A stretch of DNA of 64,000 bases from Clostridiales bacterium UBA7568 (GCA_002479075.1 DLLG01000017.1:1-64000), one strand, 5' to 3'. Numbered from the stretch's first letter, positions 52,107 to 61,995 are shown. The notes: generated by a model not told the origin, from the letters alone. A program made the numbers and translations.

Positions 52107-54269
52107 ATGGATATAAGCAAAATACTGTGCAAAGAGCTCGGGCTTGAGGAATGGCAGGTAAACGCCGTCATTTCCCTTTCGGACGAAGGCTGTACAATCC
52201 CCTTCATCGCCCGTTACCGCAAGGAGGCACACGGCTCTCTTGACGACCAGAAAATACACACGCTGATTGAAAGGCTCGAATATCTCCGCTCGCTCGACGC
52301 AAGACGCGAGGAGATTGACAAAGCGATAACCGAACAGGGCAAGATGACGGACGAGATCAAAGCTGCGCTTGCCGCGGCTGAAACGCTTGCCGCCCTCGAA
52401 GATATATACCGCCCGTTCAGACCCAAGCGCCGCACCCGCGCGACAATCGCAAAGGAAAAGGGGCTCGAACCCCTCGCAGAAAAAATTATGGCGCAGGGCA
52501 AGGATGACCCGCTCTCCCTCGCCGCAGAATTCATAAATCCCGATCTCGGAGTTGAAACGGCGGACGACGCTCTCTCCGGCGCAAAGGACATAATCGCAGA
52601 GATCGCAAGCGACGATCCCGAGATAAGAAAACGCCTGCGCAACCTCTATAACCTCGGCGGAACGGTGACAGTCAAGGCGGTCGACCCCGAAAAGGACAGC
52701 GTTTACACGATGTATTACGACCATTCGGAGCCCGTCAGCAAAATCGCGAGCCACAGAGTTCTCGCAATCGACCGCGGCGAGAAAGAGGAATTTCTCAAGG
52801 TCTCCGTAACGATTGAAACGGACAAGGCATACAAGGCTCTCGAAACCGTTATGATAAAGAACGCATTTTCGCCCTGCGCCGATGTCGTCCGCGAGGCATA
52901 TATAGACGCTTATTCCCGTCTCATAGCTCCCTCTGTCGAAAGAGAGATCCGCGCGGCGCTGACAGAAGTCGCCTGCACCGGCGCAATAAAAAATTTTTCA
53001 AACAACCTTCACCAGCTTCTTATGCAGCCGCCTGTCAAAAACAAGGTCACAATGGGGCTTGACCCCGGTTACCGCACGGGTTGCAAGGTTGCCGTCGTCG
53101 ACGGTATCGGCAGAGTTATGGACACGGGCGTCATTTATATAACCCACGGCGAAAATCAGCTTGAGTCGGCAAAGAAAAAGGTGTCCTCGCTGATAGCTAA
53201 ATACGGAGTCGAATGTATCGCCATCGGCAACGGTACCGCAAGCAAGGAAACGGAGATGTTCGTCTCCGATCTGCTCCGCAAGACAGGCTCGAAGGCGCTC
53301 TATATGGTCGTTTCCGAGGCGGGAGCCTCCGTTTATTCGGCAAGCAAGCTGGCGGCTGAAGAATTTCCGGATTACGACCTCACCCTCCGCAGTGCGATAA
53401 GCATTGCCCGCAGGCTTCAGGACCCGCTGGCGGAGCTCGTCAAAATCGACCCGAAATCAATCGGCGTCGGTCAGTATCAGCACGATATGCCACCGAAGCA
53501 GCTTGCGGAAGCTCTGGATTTCGTCGTCGAAAACTGCGTAAACAGCGTCGGAGTTGACCTCAACACCGCCTCCGTTTCCCTGCTTTCGAGAGTGTCCGGC
53601 ATAAGCTCGGCAATAGCGAAAAATATCGTTGCATACAGAGAAGAAAACGGCGCGATGAAAAGTCGCGCGGAGCTGAAAAAGGTTCCGAAACTCGGCCCGA
53701 AGGCATTTGAGCAGGCGGCGGGCTTCCTCCGCATTACAGGCGGAAAAGAGCCGCTCGACGGCACAGCCGTACACCCGGAAAGCTATCCCGCAGCAAAAGC
53801 ACTTCTGAAAACCCTCGGCTATACGGAAAGCGACATTTCCGCAGGAAAGCTCTCGTCCCTCCGCGATGAAGCGGAGAAAATCGGTCTCCCCGCTCTTGCC
53901 GAAAAGCTCGGTATCGGCGTGCCGACCCTATCCGACGTTATCGACGAGCTGATGAAGCCCGGCAGAGACCCACGCGACGAACTTCCTCCCCCGCTTCTCC
54001 GTTCCGACGTGCTCGAGATGAAGGACTTAAAGCCCGGTATGGAAATAACGGGCACAGTTCGCAACGTTATCGACTTCGGAGCGTTTGTCGATATAGGCGT
54101 TCATCAGGACGGACTTGTTCATATCTCGCAGATAAGCAAATCGTTTATAAAGCACCCGAGCGACGTTCTCAAAACGGGAGACATCGTAAAGGTCTGGGTA
54201 ATCTCCGTGGACGAGGCAAAAAAGCGCATCGCGCTGACAATGATAGAACCGAAAAAGAAAGACGAATAA
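52107..54269 (+). CDS. tex: Tex family RNA-binding protein
   Basis: A 720-residue nucleic-acid-binding protein. Order: helical N-terminal Tex domain with CTIPFIARYRKEAHGSLDD, YqgF-like RNase H fold with MGLDPGYRTGCKVAVVDG, helix-hairpin-helix motifs (SRVSGISSAIAKNIVAYRE and VPKLGPKAFEQAAGFLRI), and a C-terminal S1 domain (about 640-715). Tex binds RNA and affects transcription or RNA turnover. ATG 52107 follows CAGGAG. It ends in a strong terminator. Confidence 0.97.
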   Translation: MDISKILCKELGLEEWQVNAVISLSDEGCTIPFIARYRKEAHGSLDDQKIHTLIERLEYLRSLDARREEIDKAITEQGKMTDEIKAALAAAETLAALEDIYRPFRPKRRTRATIAKEKGLEPLAEKIMAQGKDDPLSLAAEFINPDLGVETADDALSGAKDIIAEIASDDPEIRKRLRNLYNLGGTVTVKAVDPEKDSVYTMYYDHSEPVSKIASHRVLAIDRGEKEEFLKVSVTIETDKAYKALETVMIKNAFSPCADVVREAYIDAYSRLIAPSVEREIRAALTEVACTGAIKNFSNNLHQLLMQPPVKNKVTMGLDPGYRTGCKVAVVDGIGRVMDTGVIYITHGENQLESAKKKVSSLIAKYGVECIAIGNGTASKETEMFVSDLLRKTGSKALYMVVSEAGASVYSASKLAAEEFPDYDLTLRSAISIARRLQDPLAELVKIDPKSIGVGQYQHDMPPKQLAEALDFVVENCVNSVGVDLNTASVSLLSRVSGISSAIAKNIVAYREENGAMKSRAELKKVPKLGPKAFEQAAGFLRITGGKEPLDGTAVHPESYPAAKALLKTLGYTESDISAGKLSSLRDEAEKIGLPALAEKLGIGVPTLSDVIDELMKPGRDPRDELPPPLLRSDVLEMKDLKPGMEITGTVRNVIDFGAFVDIGVHQDGLVHISQISKSFIKHPSDVLKTGDIVKVWVISVDEAKKRIALTMIEPKKKDE

Positions 54270-54273
54270 AACA

Positions 54274-54304
54274 AAAAGCGGCAGGGGAAATCCCCTGCCG
54301 CTTT
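54274..54304 (+). terminator. Terminator of tex
   Basis: AAAGCGGCAGGGG-AAAT-CCCCTGCCGCTTT, a perfect GC-rich stem five bases after the stop. Confidence 0.92.
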
Positions 54305-54312
54305 GTATTATT

Positions 54313-54696
54313 TTATTCTGCCGGCATAGTAAACTTTGTATTTTTAATATTGCCGTTTTCATCATACTCATATGCCGAACGGGTTAGAAGCACGCCCTCA
54401 GAATCAAACCGTTCTTTTTTTATTTCATTTCCGGCATCATCGTATTCAAGCAACGTATAGGTTAAAAGAACTCCCTCCGGGTTGAAATTTTTCAATTTGG
54501 CGAGCTTTGCGTTCTCACCGTACTCATATGTTGTATACCCGGTGACCTGTCCGATGCTGTCATACCATACAGATCTGATACGTCTTCCGTTTTCATCATA
54601 CTCGGTTTTCGCAACGCTCTTCTTTCCGCACGAAGCAAGAAAAAGAATTCCGAATACCATAACCATCGCAAGCAAAAATGATGTAAGTCTTTTCAT
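54313..54696 (-). CDS. Small lipoprotein with YD/MORN-like repeats
   Basis: A 127-residue lipoprotein: signal with lipobox LASC (Cys about 23), then four or five repeats of about 20 residues, such as EYDENGRRIRSVWYDSIGQV and AYEYDENGNIKNTKF. They resemble the short YD-type repeats of RHS and YwqK-like proteins. The complete protein is little more than these strands. Function unknown; probably a surface scaffold. GGAGGTATATT precedes ATG 54696. Confidence 0.72.
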   Translation of the reverse strand: MKRLTSFLLAMVMVFGILFLASCGKKSVAKTEYDENGRRIRSVWYDSIGQVTGYTTYEYGENAKLAKLKNFNPEGVLLTYTLLEYDDAGNEIKKERFDSEGVLLTRSAYEYDENGNIKNTKFTMPAE

Positions 54697-54802
54697 AATA
54701 TACCTCCGATTTCGGCAGTTTTCACGCTCGTACCGGGACGAGCCCTGTTTATACTTAATTGTAATATGATTTTGACAGCTTGTCAACCCCTGTACGTTTT
54801 CA

Positions 54803-56971
54803 CTATCGCACAGTGACAGTAATCTCCGCCGTCAGCCCCTTATAGGAGATTCGGACCGTCCCGTTCTTTGCAAAGTCATATTCGACGACAACATCATCCT
54901 CCGTCAGAGTCGTAACATCAAATCCGGAAGCGATATAAGTCATTGCGTAGCCAGAAAAATCAAACTTCTCTCCCGCAGAATAAACATTTTTTGCGCCGCG
55001 GCGCGGCAAAAAATAGAGTGCGTCGGTTTCAAGCCCCGCATATACGAGCGACTTCTCGAGAGCCAGCCGCTGCATAGGCGAGTCGCCTGTGTCGCAGAGG
55101 ATGACGGTGTCATCCGGTATTCCTTCAAGATTGCCGTCACCGATCGTCAACCCCGCCCCGCTCCTTGCGCCGCAATAAACGAGCGAAAGCTGCGGGCAGT
55201 CTTTTATCGCGCCGTCCTCTATCAGCCTTATATCGCTATGAATAAACAACTTTTCAAGCAGAGGATGAGTTATCGCCCCGTCGGCAATCGCCGTAACGGG
55301 ATATGAACGCTCTCCGTCCGAAATGCTTGTCGGAACGACGAACCTGCCAAATGAGAGGTTTTCCGGCAGCTTTATAAGAGTCGCCGTGCCGCTTGCGCGG
55401 TCGACCGAATATTCCGCCCCCTCCGAATCCATCGTTCCGGAAATCATAACTTCGTACTCGACATAGACCTCGGCATCCGCCGCATAATCTCCGCAAAGAA
55501 CTCTGACTCTCCTCTCTCCGGGAACGGTCAGATCGCAGTCTATGCCGAAATCATCTTCGAGCCCGAAATATACATCTGTATAAAGTAAAACATCTATGTC
55601 ACTGCTTGATATTCCGCCGCCGAGCGGAAATCTGTCCTTACATTTCAGGATTGTTGCGGCGTCCTCTTCAACTGCCCTCCCCTTGCCGCCGGACGCAATA
55701 TAGCTTTGCATTATGCGCGACGAATTTCCCGAGCAAACGGTGCAATCCGGAGAGCCGGAGAGAATGCCCTCGCCGCCGACACAGGACGAGGGAACCGCAA
55801 GAAGACGAAGACTCGGACACAGCGAAAATGCGCCGTCGTCGATCTCGCCGAGGGAAATCCCGCCAAAAGCACGGGTCAGTTTTTCGCAATATGCAAACGC
55901 ACGCCTGCCGATATATTCCGTTTTCTGCGACAAAATTATCTCCTCAAGCGAGACGCAGCTCTCAAACGCCTGATGACCAATCAGCTTTACGCCGTCGGGA
56001 AGCTCAATTTCGGACAGGCTCCCGCAGCCGGAAAAAAGTCCGTCCGGGACTTCCGTTATTCCGCTTGGAAGTACAGCCTTTTCGAGCAACGGGCAGTCTT
56101 TGAACACATATCCGGAAAGCACGGCATTTTCTCCTAAAAGCGCGGTTTTAAGCTCATTGCAACCGCAGAACGCCGCCTCGCCGACGGTAACATCCCCCGC
56201 ACTCACGCCTGTGAGCGAATTATTTCCGTAAAAAGCATAATCCTTTATCTCCGAAACGGAATACTTATTGCCGCCGAAAATGACCTTTTCCGGAACTGTG
56301 AAATATCCGCCGACGGATGTTCCGTTTGCGAGGATTGCTTTGTCGCCGTTTATCTCGTATACGGCACCCGAGGTGTCACGGCGGTTTTCGTCAAGCGTCG
56401 GCGTGTGCCACCCCTCGACCTTTACCGGAAAGTTGCAGACATATCCTCCGCAGGTGATCCGGACGGTCTTTTCACCCTCGGAATCGAAGGCAAATTCTGC
56501 GTCATAATCATTTATTTCCGCCGTTCCGCCCGCAAAAAGCTCAGCCGTAACCTTTATGCTGTCCCTGTCAAAGGTGTCTCCGATACCGTAGACCCTTTCG
56601 TATTTTTCTTCTACCGCAAGCCCGACTATCATCGTGTTTTTTATCACAACGTCATAAAGTCGGCTCTCGCCGCCGTAGCCGATGAACAGACAAAAAACGT
56701 TTTCGCCGTCCTCAAGGTCAAGCTCGTCGCCCTCAAAATATTCGTCAAGCTCACGGCTCGAATAAAGGCGGACGATGCCGGAGGAGGCTTTTATATCGCT
56801 GTAAATATCGACATAGTCCATATTGTAAAAGCTCGCGCGGATTGTCTCGCCTTCAAGGGTGTAACCGTCCGCCAGAATGAGCTCCGGGGAAAACGGCGCT
56901 GTTTTCCCGCACGAACAGCAAAGCAAAGCGAGCAAAGCCGTCGCAAGCAAAAAGGAGATTGCCCTTTTCAT
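54803..56971 (-). CDS. BspA-like LRR lipoprotein with Ig-like domains
   Basis: A 722-residue lipoprotein with lipobox LCCSC (Cys about 20). Order: N-terminal region, a bacterial Ig-like domain (about 130-200: VYGIGDTFDRDSIKVTAEL), an LRR_5 block (about 230-420; ITEVPDGLFSGCGSLSEIEL type), a second region with more Ig-like strands, and a C-terminal Ig-like domain (YSAGEKFDFSGYAMTYIASG). It is probably a surface adhesin or scaffold. ATG 56971 follows GGGAGGAAAA; the longer frame begins in non-coding sequence. Confidence 0.88.
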   Translation of the reverse strand: MKRAISFLLATALLALLCCSCGKTAPFSPELILADGYTLEGETIRASFYNMDYVDIYSDIKASSGIVRLYSSRELDEYFEGDELDLEDGENVFCLFIGYGGESRLYDVVIKNTMIVGLAVEEKYERVYGIGDTFDRDSIKVTAELFAGGTAEINDYDAEFAFDSEGEKTVRITCGGYVCNFPVKVEGWHTPTLDENRRDTSGAVYEINGDKAILANGTSVGGYFTVPEKVIFGGNKYSVSEIKDYAFYGNNSLTGVSAGDVTVGEAAFCGCNELKTALLGENAVLSGYVFKDCPLLEKAVLPSGITEVPDGLFSGCGSLSEIELPDGVKLIGHQAFESCVSLEEIILSQKTEYIGRRAFAYCEKLTRAFGGISLGEIDDGAFSLCPSLRLLAVPSSCVGGEGILSGSPDCTVCSGNSSRIMQSYIASGGKGRAVEEDAATILKCKDRFPLGGGISSSDIDVLLYTDVYFGLEDDFGIDCDLTVPGERRVRVLCGDYAADAEVYVEYEVMISGTMDSEGAEYSVDRASGTATLIKLPENLSFGRFVVPTSISDGERSYPVTAIADGAITHPLLEKLFIHSDIRLIEDGAIKDCPQLSLVYCGARSGAGLTIGDGNLEGIPDDTVILCDTGDSPMQRLALEKSLVYAGLETDALYFLPRRGAKNVYSAGEKFDFSGYAMTYIASGFDVTTLTEDDVVVEYDFAKNGTVRISYKGLTAEITVTVR

Positions 56972-57084
56972 TTCGTTTTCCTCCCGTCTGTTTTTTTTAT
57001 ATATTATACCCCTGCGCGCGAATTTAGTCAAGAGCTGTCGAAGCATAACGTTCCTCCGAAAATTATACAATTGTATAATATAGC

Positions 57085-57112
57085 AAAAACTCCCGCGGCA
57101 CGGGAGTTTTTG
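57085..57112. terminator. Terminator after ybaK
   Basis: AAAAACTCCCG-CGGCA-CGGGAGTTTTT, a perfect 11-bp stem, three bases after the ybaK stop and 113 bp before the BspA-like start. Confidence 0.9.
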
Positions 57113-57115
57113 AAT

Positions 57116-57595
57116 TTATATGGTTATATCCGAAAGTTCAAACGGTATGACCTTTTCAAGCTCTGAAAGCGAAGTCTCCATCTGATAGCCGATCTTCCCT
57201 CCGCTGAAACATATCGTCTCCTGCCCCTCCGCGCTACGGTCTATAACCGTCCGAAACAGCTTCTTCATTCCGACGGGAGAGCAACCCCCGTGAATATATC
57301 CCGTAAGCGGGAGAAGTTCCTTGGCCTTTATCATTTCAACCCATTTTTCGCCGACGGTCTTTGCCGCCTTTTTCAGATCAAGCTCTTTGCAGACGGGAAC
57401 GACAAAAACATAGTTTTTCCCGCTCATACCGACAGTCACAAGCGTTTTGAAAACCTTGCCCGGGTCCTGCCCCATCGCCGCCGCAACATCCTCCCCCGAG
57501 ACTGCGCCGGAGGCGGTATAATCATAAAAAACATATTTGGCTTTCTTCTGCTCCATTATGCGCATTGCGTTTGTTTTTTCAGCCCCGTGCGACAT
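57116..57595 (-). CDS. ybaK: YbaK/EbsC-type Cys-tRNA(Pro) deacylase
   Basis: A 159-residue single-domain editing enzyme that clears Cys misattached to tRNA-Pro. The family features VFKTLVTVG, VFVVPVCKELDLKKAAK and GYIHGGCSPVGMKK are all present, including the catalytic Lys (FKTL). ATG 57595 follows GGGGTGAT. It is an isolated gene, not linked to proS. Confidence 0.93.
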   Translation of the reverse strand: MSHGAEKTNAMRIMEQKKAKYVFYDYTASGAVSGEDVAAAMGQDPGKVFKTLVTVGMSGKNYVFVVPVCKELDLKKAAKTVGEKWVEMIKAKELLPLTGYIHGGCSPVGMKKLFRTVIDRSAEGQETICFSGGKIGYQMETSLSELEKVIPFELSDITI

Positions 57596-57660
57596 TTTTA
57601 TCACCCCGTTTCTTTTTTCACCGATATTATACATATCCGCCCGCCAAAAGTCAAGCGAAA

Positions 57661-57690
57661 AAACAAAAACGGCGAGCCGGAGCCCGCCGC
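57661..57690 (-). terminator. Terminator of the OB-fold lipoprotein gene
   Basis: CGGCG and CGCCG arms in a GC-rich hairpin, followed on the minus strand by TTTTTGTTTTTT. Confidence 0.78.
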
Positions 57691-57711
57691 ATTGCGTTGC
57701 GTATTTTCGAA

Positions 57712-58479
57712 TTACTTAACAACCTTTACGCCTGTGATATGGGGGTTTACGCCCTTGTACCAGTAAAGGAAGCCCTCAACATCGATCTTGTCGCCGACTT
57801 TAAGCTCTTTTACAGCCTTGTAAACGTCTGTATCAGCGCCGCAGAGATCGGACTCAACGAGGAACTGATATTTCTTGCCGTCAAGCTCTACGTAGAAATA
57901 GAGGTCGTCGCCTTCGGAGCCTGTGCCGTTCCATTTGTAAAGGTATGCAACGTCGTTGCCGTCAACGTCCTTTGAAGCAGCAACCGTGAGTCCCTTGAAG
58001 GAAACGAGCTGGTTTTGGAGCTTGATAAGCTCTTCTTCATTTGCGAGAAGTTTTGTTGCGTCTTTTGCTTCTGCAATATACTTGCCTTCAAGAAGCTCAA
58101 CCTTTGCGGTTCCTTCCGCAAATTCAACTTCGCCTTCCCATTCGGTCTTTGTTCCGGAAACTCTTACCTTCTTGCCTATCTCGAACTTGGCATATTCGTC
58201 TGCCGTGCAGGCAACTCTGTATGCAAAGTAGCCGCCTTCTGCGTCCTGAAGATAGAGGGATGTGTTTTTGTAATTCTCGGAATAAACCTGTTTAGCCTGG
58301 ATGTATGCTTCGATTACAACATCCGAGTCAACGGGAGCTGCGAGATACTCTGCGTATGTCATAACTCCCTCTGATTTTTCTGTGTCAGCGCGATTTACCG
58401 TCTTTCCACAGCTTGCGAGCGAGAAAACAATCGCAAATGTGAAAGCAATTAACAAGCCGATTGCAAGGGTTCTTTTCAT
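57712..58479 (-). CDS. OB-fold-like lipoprotein
   Basis: A 255-residue lipoprotein: signal with lipobox LASC (Cys about 24), then two beta-rich units each with OB-like pattern (VDSDVVIEAYIQAKQVY...GKKVRVSGTKTEWEGEVEF, and LVSFKGLTV...LKVGDKIDVEGFLYWYKG; parts quoted). The strand order with GDKIDVEG resembles nucleic-acid-binding OB folds of secreted YhcR-like proteins. No catalytic site is visible. It has its own promoter and terminator. Confidence 0.72.
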   Translation of the reverse strand: MKRTLAIGLLIAFTFAIVFSLASCGKTVNRADTEKSEGVMTYAEYLAAPVDSDVVIEAYIQAKQVYSENYKNTSLYLQDAEGGYFAYRVACTADEYAKFEIGKKVRVSGTKTEWEGEVEFAEGTAKVELLEGKYIAEAKDATKLLANEEELIKLQNQLVSFKGLTVAASKDVDGNDVAYLYKWNGTGSEGDDLYFYVELDGKKYQFLVESDLCGADTDVYKAVKELKVGDKIDVEGFLYWYKGVNPHITGVKVVK

Positions 58480-58530
58480 AGTATTTCTCCTTTTGAATAT
58501 TATGTCTTGCCGATGGCATAGACTTATTCA

Positions 58531-58559
58531 AGTTTAACATATGATTTCAAAAAAATCAA
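58531..58559 (-). promoter_or_regulatory. Promoter of the OB-fold lipoprotein gene
   Basis: TTGATT (58554-58559), 17-bp spacer, TAAACT (58531-58536) on the minus strand. Confidence 0.6.
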
Positions 58560-58621
58560 TAGCAAATATGAAGAAATTTCATTTTTTTGCGATTTTCGGA
58601 GAGCACGGCTTCCGTCACAAG

Positions 58622-60223
58622 TCATCTCTCTTTTTTCTTCTTGCTTATAACTCCGAATATATAGAATATCGCAAGGCAGAACCATATTGCGGCGATAACG
58701 CATATAAGCACGACGGACGCCGCAGGCATTTTTCCGAGCGGCTTTTCCCCGCCAGTCGCCATTCCCGTCTGATCGAGACGATACAGCGCGCCGACCTCCT
58801 TATAGAGATTCTGCATATATTCCTCATCAACCGTTTCGCCTCTGCGGATTGACTTTGTAACGTTTTCAATCAGTTGCCCTGCGGCGTTGCGGAGCGAGGT
58901 TGAGCCGTTGTAAGCGGGGGCGACGAATGTGCTTTCGATATTATCAAGCAGCAGCTGCGATGCTTTTATTTTAACGTCGTAATATTCGTCGTTATCCTGA
59001 CCCGCGCGGGAAAGATAATCCTTATATTCCGCAGAGCTCTGCGCCGTCAGCGTTACGGGAACGTAGCCCTCTGTCTTCGCGTATGCGGTCTGGATGTCGT
59101 CCGTCAGCAGATACTGAACGAAAAGCCACGAAGCCAGCACCTCCTGCGGGTCGCTTTTGTTGAAGATACAGACGGACGGCCCCTGCGATATCATCTGCGG
59201 GTGCTCCGTGTCAAACTGGGGCACGGGCATAACAACCGTCTCAAAATCGACAACCTTATCGTCGCTTATGTCCATAAGCGGAGCGTCGCTGCCCATCCAG
59301 GTCGCACCCGCCGTTGAGTCGATCGCAAAAATACACTGTCCGGCGTTGAGATAGTTGCCCGGATAGCCTGATATAGAGAATGTCGAGAATGCGCCGTTTT
59401 CAACGTGTCCCGCAATCGTATAAAGCAGGTCCTTTGTCGTGTCGTTGAAGATGAGGGTCTCTCCCTCCTCCGTCGCATAGCCTGCGCCCTTCTGGCGGAG
59501 CATCTGAATCATCATATTGTCCGTCGATTTATATACAAAGGGTATCATCACGTTCTGACCGTTTACCTTGTACGTTCCGTCCTCGTTTTTCTCGGTTGCG
59601 GCGTCCGAAACCTCCCAGATAAAATCCCAGGTCAGCTTTTCGGGAATTGTATATCCGAGCTTTTCGACATAGGTCTTGTTTATATAGCACGCCTCCGTCG
59701 AACGCATAAAGGGCAAAGCATAACAGCTTTCGCCGAGATAACATTCGGAAAGATACTTTTGCACAACCTCGTCCTTTGACGGAGAAGAAAATCTCACCTC
59801 GCTCCCGCCGAGCCCGTATCTTGCGTCTGTGAGCAGTTCGTCCAGCGGAACAACCGTGTTCGCTCCGGAAATATAGGTTGCTATATGGTCCGGATAGGTT
59901 ATGCAGATGTTCGGCGTTGTGCCTGTTGAGATGTTTGTTATAACGTCGTTGTATATTTTCCCGTAATCCGTGTAAAGGCGGATATTGACCTTTATGTTCG
60001 GATAAAGCGCCTCAAAATCAGAGACGGCTTTTCTGTAAATTCTGACCTGCGTCTTGTTTGTATCGTTCTTTGCCCAAAACGTTATTTCATAGTTTTTTGA
60101 TGTGTCAAATTCCTCAGGAATTTCAAAATCCGATGCAAGGCGCAAGCCGTGGCATCCCGTAAACAGCATAAGCACAGAGCAGATAAACGCAAGGGCAAGA
60201 GCGGAGGATAATATTTTTTTCAT
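58622..60223 (-). CDS. Sugar ABC transporter substrate-binding lipoprotein with C-terminal membrane helix
   Basis: A 533-residue family 1 extracellular solute-binding protein, the binding part of a sugar or sugar-phosphate ABC importer. Lipobox is LFTGC (Cys24). YEITFWAKNDTN at the first strand and LYPNIKVNIRLYTDYGKIY are typical. Length exceeds the usual 420-450 residues because of a linker and an extra C-terminal transmembrane helix (about 505-527, ending IFGVISKKKKER). A solute-binding protein anchored at both ends is unusual. Its start overlaps the end of the MalG-like permease as ATGA. Confidence 0.88.
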   Translation of the reverse strand: MKKILSSALALAFICSVLMLFTGCHGLRLASDFEIPEEFDTSKNYEITFWAKNDTNKTQVRIYRKAVSDFEALYPNIKVNIRLYTDYGKIYNDVITNISTGTTPNICITYPDHIATYISGANTVVPLDELLTDARYGLGGSEVRFSSPSKDEVVQKYLSECYLGESCYALPFMRSTEACYINKTYVEKLGYTIPEKLTWDFIWEVSDAATEKNEDGTYKVNGQNVMIPFVYKSTDNMMIQMLRQKGAGYATEEGETLIFNDTTKDLLYTIAGHVENGAFSTFSISGYPGNYLNAGQCIFAIDSTAGATWMGSDAPLMDISDDKVVDFETVVMPVPQFDTEHPQMISQGPSVCIFNKSDPQEVLASWLFVQYLLTDDIQTAYAKTEGYVPVTLTAQSSAEYKDYLSRAGQDNDEYYDVKIKASQLLLDNIESTFVAPAYNGSTSLRNAAGQLIENVTKSIRRGETVDEEYMQNLYKEVGALYRLDQTGMATGGEKPLGKMPAASVVLICVIAAIWFCLAIFYIFGVISKKKKER

Positions 60224-61095
60224 CCTTTTGTACCTCCCCTCGAAACACCCGCCATTATCTTTTTTCTGAACACGAGGAAAAGTATTATCAGCGGAAGCGA
60301 CACTGCGCAGACCGCCGCCATCATAGCGGGAATGTTCTCTCTGCCGAAGCCGTTTTCCCTTATCTCCTGAATACCGTTCGAGACGAGGAAAAAGTTCGGG
60401 TCATCGGTTATGAGTCGCGGCCAGACGTATGAATTCCAGCATTCAATAACCTTGAGTATTATAACCGTCACAAAGGTCGGCTTGCATATCGGGATCATAA
60501 CGCGCAGAAGGTATTTGAAATCCGTCGTTCCGTCAACCTTTGCGGCGTAATAAAGCTCATCCGGCACCTGCGAGAAATTCTCTTTGAGAAGATAAATATA
60601 GAAAACGGACGTAACCGACGGAAGAATAAGCCCCGTGAAGGTATTGCGCAGACCCGCATTTGTTATCGTCACGAAGTTCGTTATGATAACGAGCTCTGTC
60701 GGAAGCATCATAAGCGAGAGAAACAGCGTGAACGCTACGTTCTTTCCCTTGAAATTCAGCCTTGCGAAAGCAAACGCCGCAAGCGTTATGACTATGAGCA
60801 TAAGCGCGGTTGTGACAAGTGTGAAAAACAACGTATTGAGAAAGTATCTTGAAAGCGGGACCTCGGTAAAAGCGTCTATATAGTTTTTGAAGGTCGGCGT
60901 CGCCGTAAAGAATTTCGGGATGCGCTCCGAGCTGTACGAGCTGTAACTTTTAAGCGAAGTAAGTACCATCCAGTAAAACGGGAAAAGGACGACTATCGCC
61001 CATACGGAGAGCAAAATATAAACGAATGTGTTGCGAACGCCGCGCGCCGCAGAGGCACGCTTTTCGACCTTTGAATAATCTGTCGTTCTGTTCAT
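60220..61095 (-). CDS. Sugar ABC transporter permease, MalG/UgpE type
   Basis: A 291-residue, six-helix permease. The cytoplasmic EAA loop that contacts the ATPase is ELYYAAKVDGTTDFKYLLRVMIP. The short N terminus is typical of the MalG-side subunit. It lies 9 bp after the MalF-like permease and overlaps the binding-protein gene as ATGA. No ATPase gene is present. Confidence 0.93.
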   Translation of the reverse strand: MNRTTDYSKVEKRASAARGVRNTFVYILLSVWAIVVLFPFYWMVLTSLKSYSSYSSERIPKFFTATPTFKNYIDAFTEVPLSRYFLNTLFFTLVTTALMLIVITLAAFAFARLNFKGKNVAFTLFLSLMMLPTELVIITNFVTITNAGLRNTFTGLILPSVTSVFYIYLLKENFSQVPDELYYAAKVDGTTDFKYLLRVMIPICKPTFVTVIILKVIECWNSYVWPRLITDDPNFFLVSNGIQEIRENGFGRENIPAMMAAVCAVSLPLIILFLVFRKKIMAGVSRGGTKG

Positions 61096-61104
61096 AATGC
61101 CCCC

Positions 61105-61995
61105 TTAATAATGAACGTGTCTTCTGCTGACCATAAGGTTTATGCAGGTGACCGTCAGCACTATGGAAAAGAGGATTATCGCCGCCGCGGACGCAAACGA
61201 AGGATACCCTCCCCCATCGCCGTAAAGCATATCGTATATATATCCGACGATCGTGTTCATTCCGGCAGCGTTGAGATTCGTGCCGAATATTGCAACAACG
61301 TCGCTGTACGCCTTGAAGGCGCCGATAAATCCAGTTATGACAAGATAGAAAAGAGAGGGGGAGATCATCGGCAGGGTTATTTTAAAAAACATTCTCCGGC
61401 GGGACGCCCCGTCAATCTTTGCGGCGTTATAATACGTATCGCTGACAGAGGCGATTGAGCTCGTCAGGATAAGTATTTTGAACGGCATAACTATCCATAT
61501 CGTATAAACGCAGAGAACGAGCATTTTTGCCCAGTACGGACCGTCTATAAAATCAACGGACTGCCCGCCGAAAGCGTTTATTATAACGTTTACAAGCCCG
61601 TCCGAATAAGCCGTTTTCTTGAAAAGTATCATAAAAACAAGCCCGACGGCGAGAGTGTTTGTAACGTACGGGAGAAAGTATACCGTCTGGAAAAAGCTCC
61701 GCAGCTTTTTTATCGAGCCGAGCGCAACCGAGATAAGAAGCGCTATTCCCGTCGAAAGCGGAACGGTTATGATAACGAGGATAAATGTGTTCTTCAGCGC
61801 TGCGAGAAAATACGGGTCGCGCAGGACATAGGCATAATTGTACGTTCCCGTTCCGAAAAACGACTGCGACGCAAAATTGAATCCCTCTTCAAAGGAATAA
61901 ACAAGCACGTCTACAAGCGGATAAACCATAAACACGCCCAGAAACAGCACCGCGGGCAAAAGATACAGCCAGCCCTTGAGATTGTTCTTCTCCAT
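61105..61995 (-). CDS. Sugar ABC transporter permease, MalF/UgpA type
   Basis: A 296-residue, six-helix permease with EAA loop DTYYNAAKIDGASRRRMFFKITLP. ATG 61995 is taken as start because the protein then begins with the usual short MEKNNLKGWLYL; a 15-codon longer frame opening with TTG lacks a ribosome site. First gene of the permease-permease-binding-protein operon; the usual order in Firmicutes puts the binding protein first, so this order is reversed. A shared MsmK/UgpC ATPase elsewhere must supply energy. Confidence 0.92.
   Translation of the reverse strand: MEKNNLKGWLYLLPAVLFLGVFMVYPLVDVLVYSFEEGFNFASQSFFGTGTYNYAYVLRDPYFLAALKNTFILVIITVPLSTGIALLISVALGSIKKLRSFFQTVYFLPYVTNTLAVGLVFMILFKKTAYSDGLVNVIINAFGGQSVDFIDGPYWAKMLVLCVYTIWIVMPFKILILTSSIASVSDTYYNAAKIDGASRRRMFFKITLPMISPSLFYLVITGFIGAFKAYSDVVAIFGTNLNAAGMNTIVGYIYDMLYGDGGGYPSFASAAAIILFSIVLTVTCINLMVSRRHVHY

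Noticed and set aside
56405..57166. 253-codon plus-strand frame opposite the Ig/LRR lipoprotein
   Set aside because: Runs through the lipoprotein start region and a terminator; no recognisable protein.
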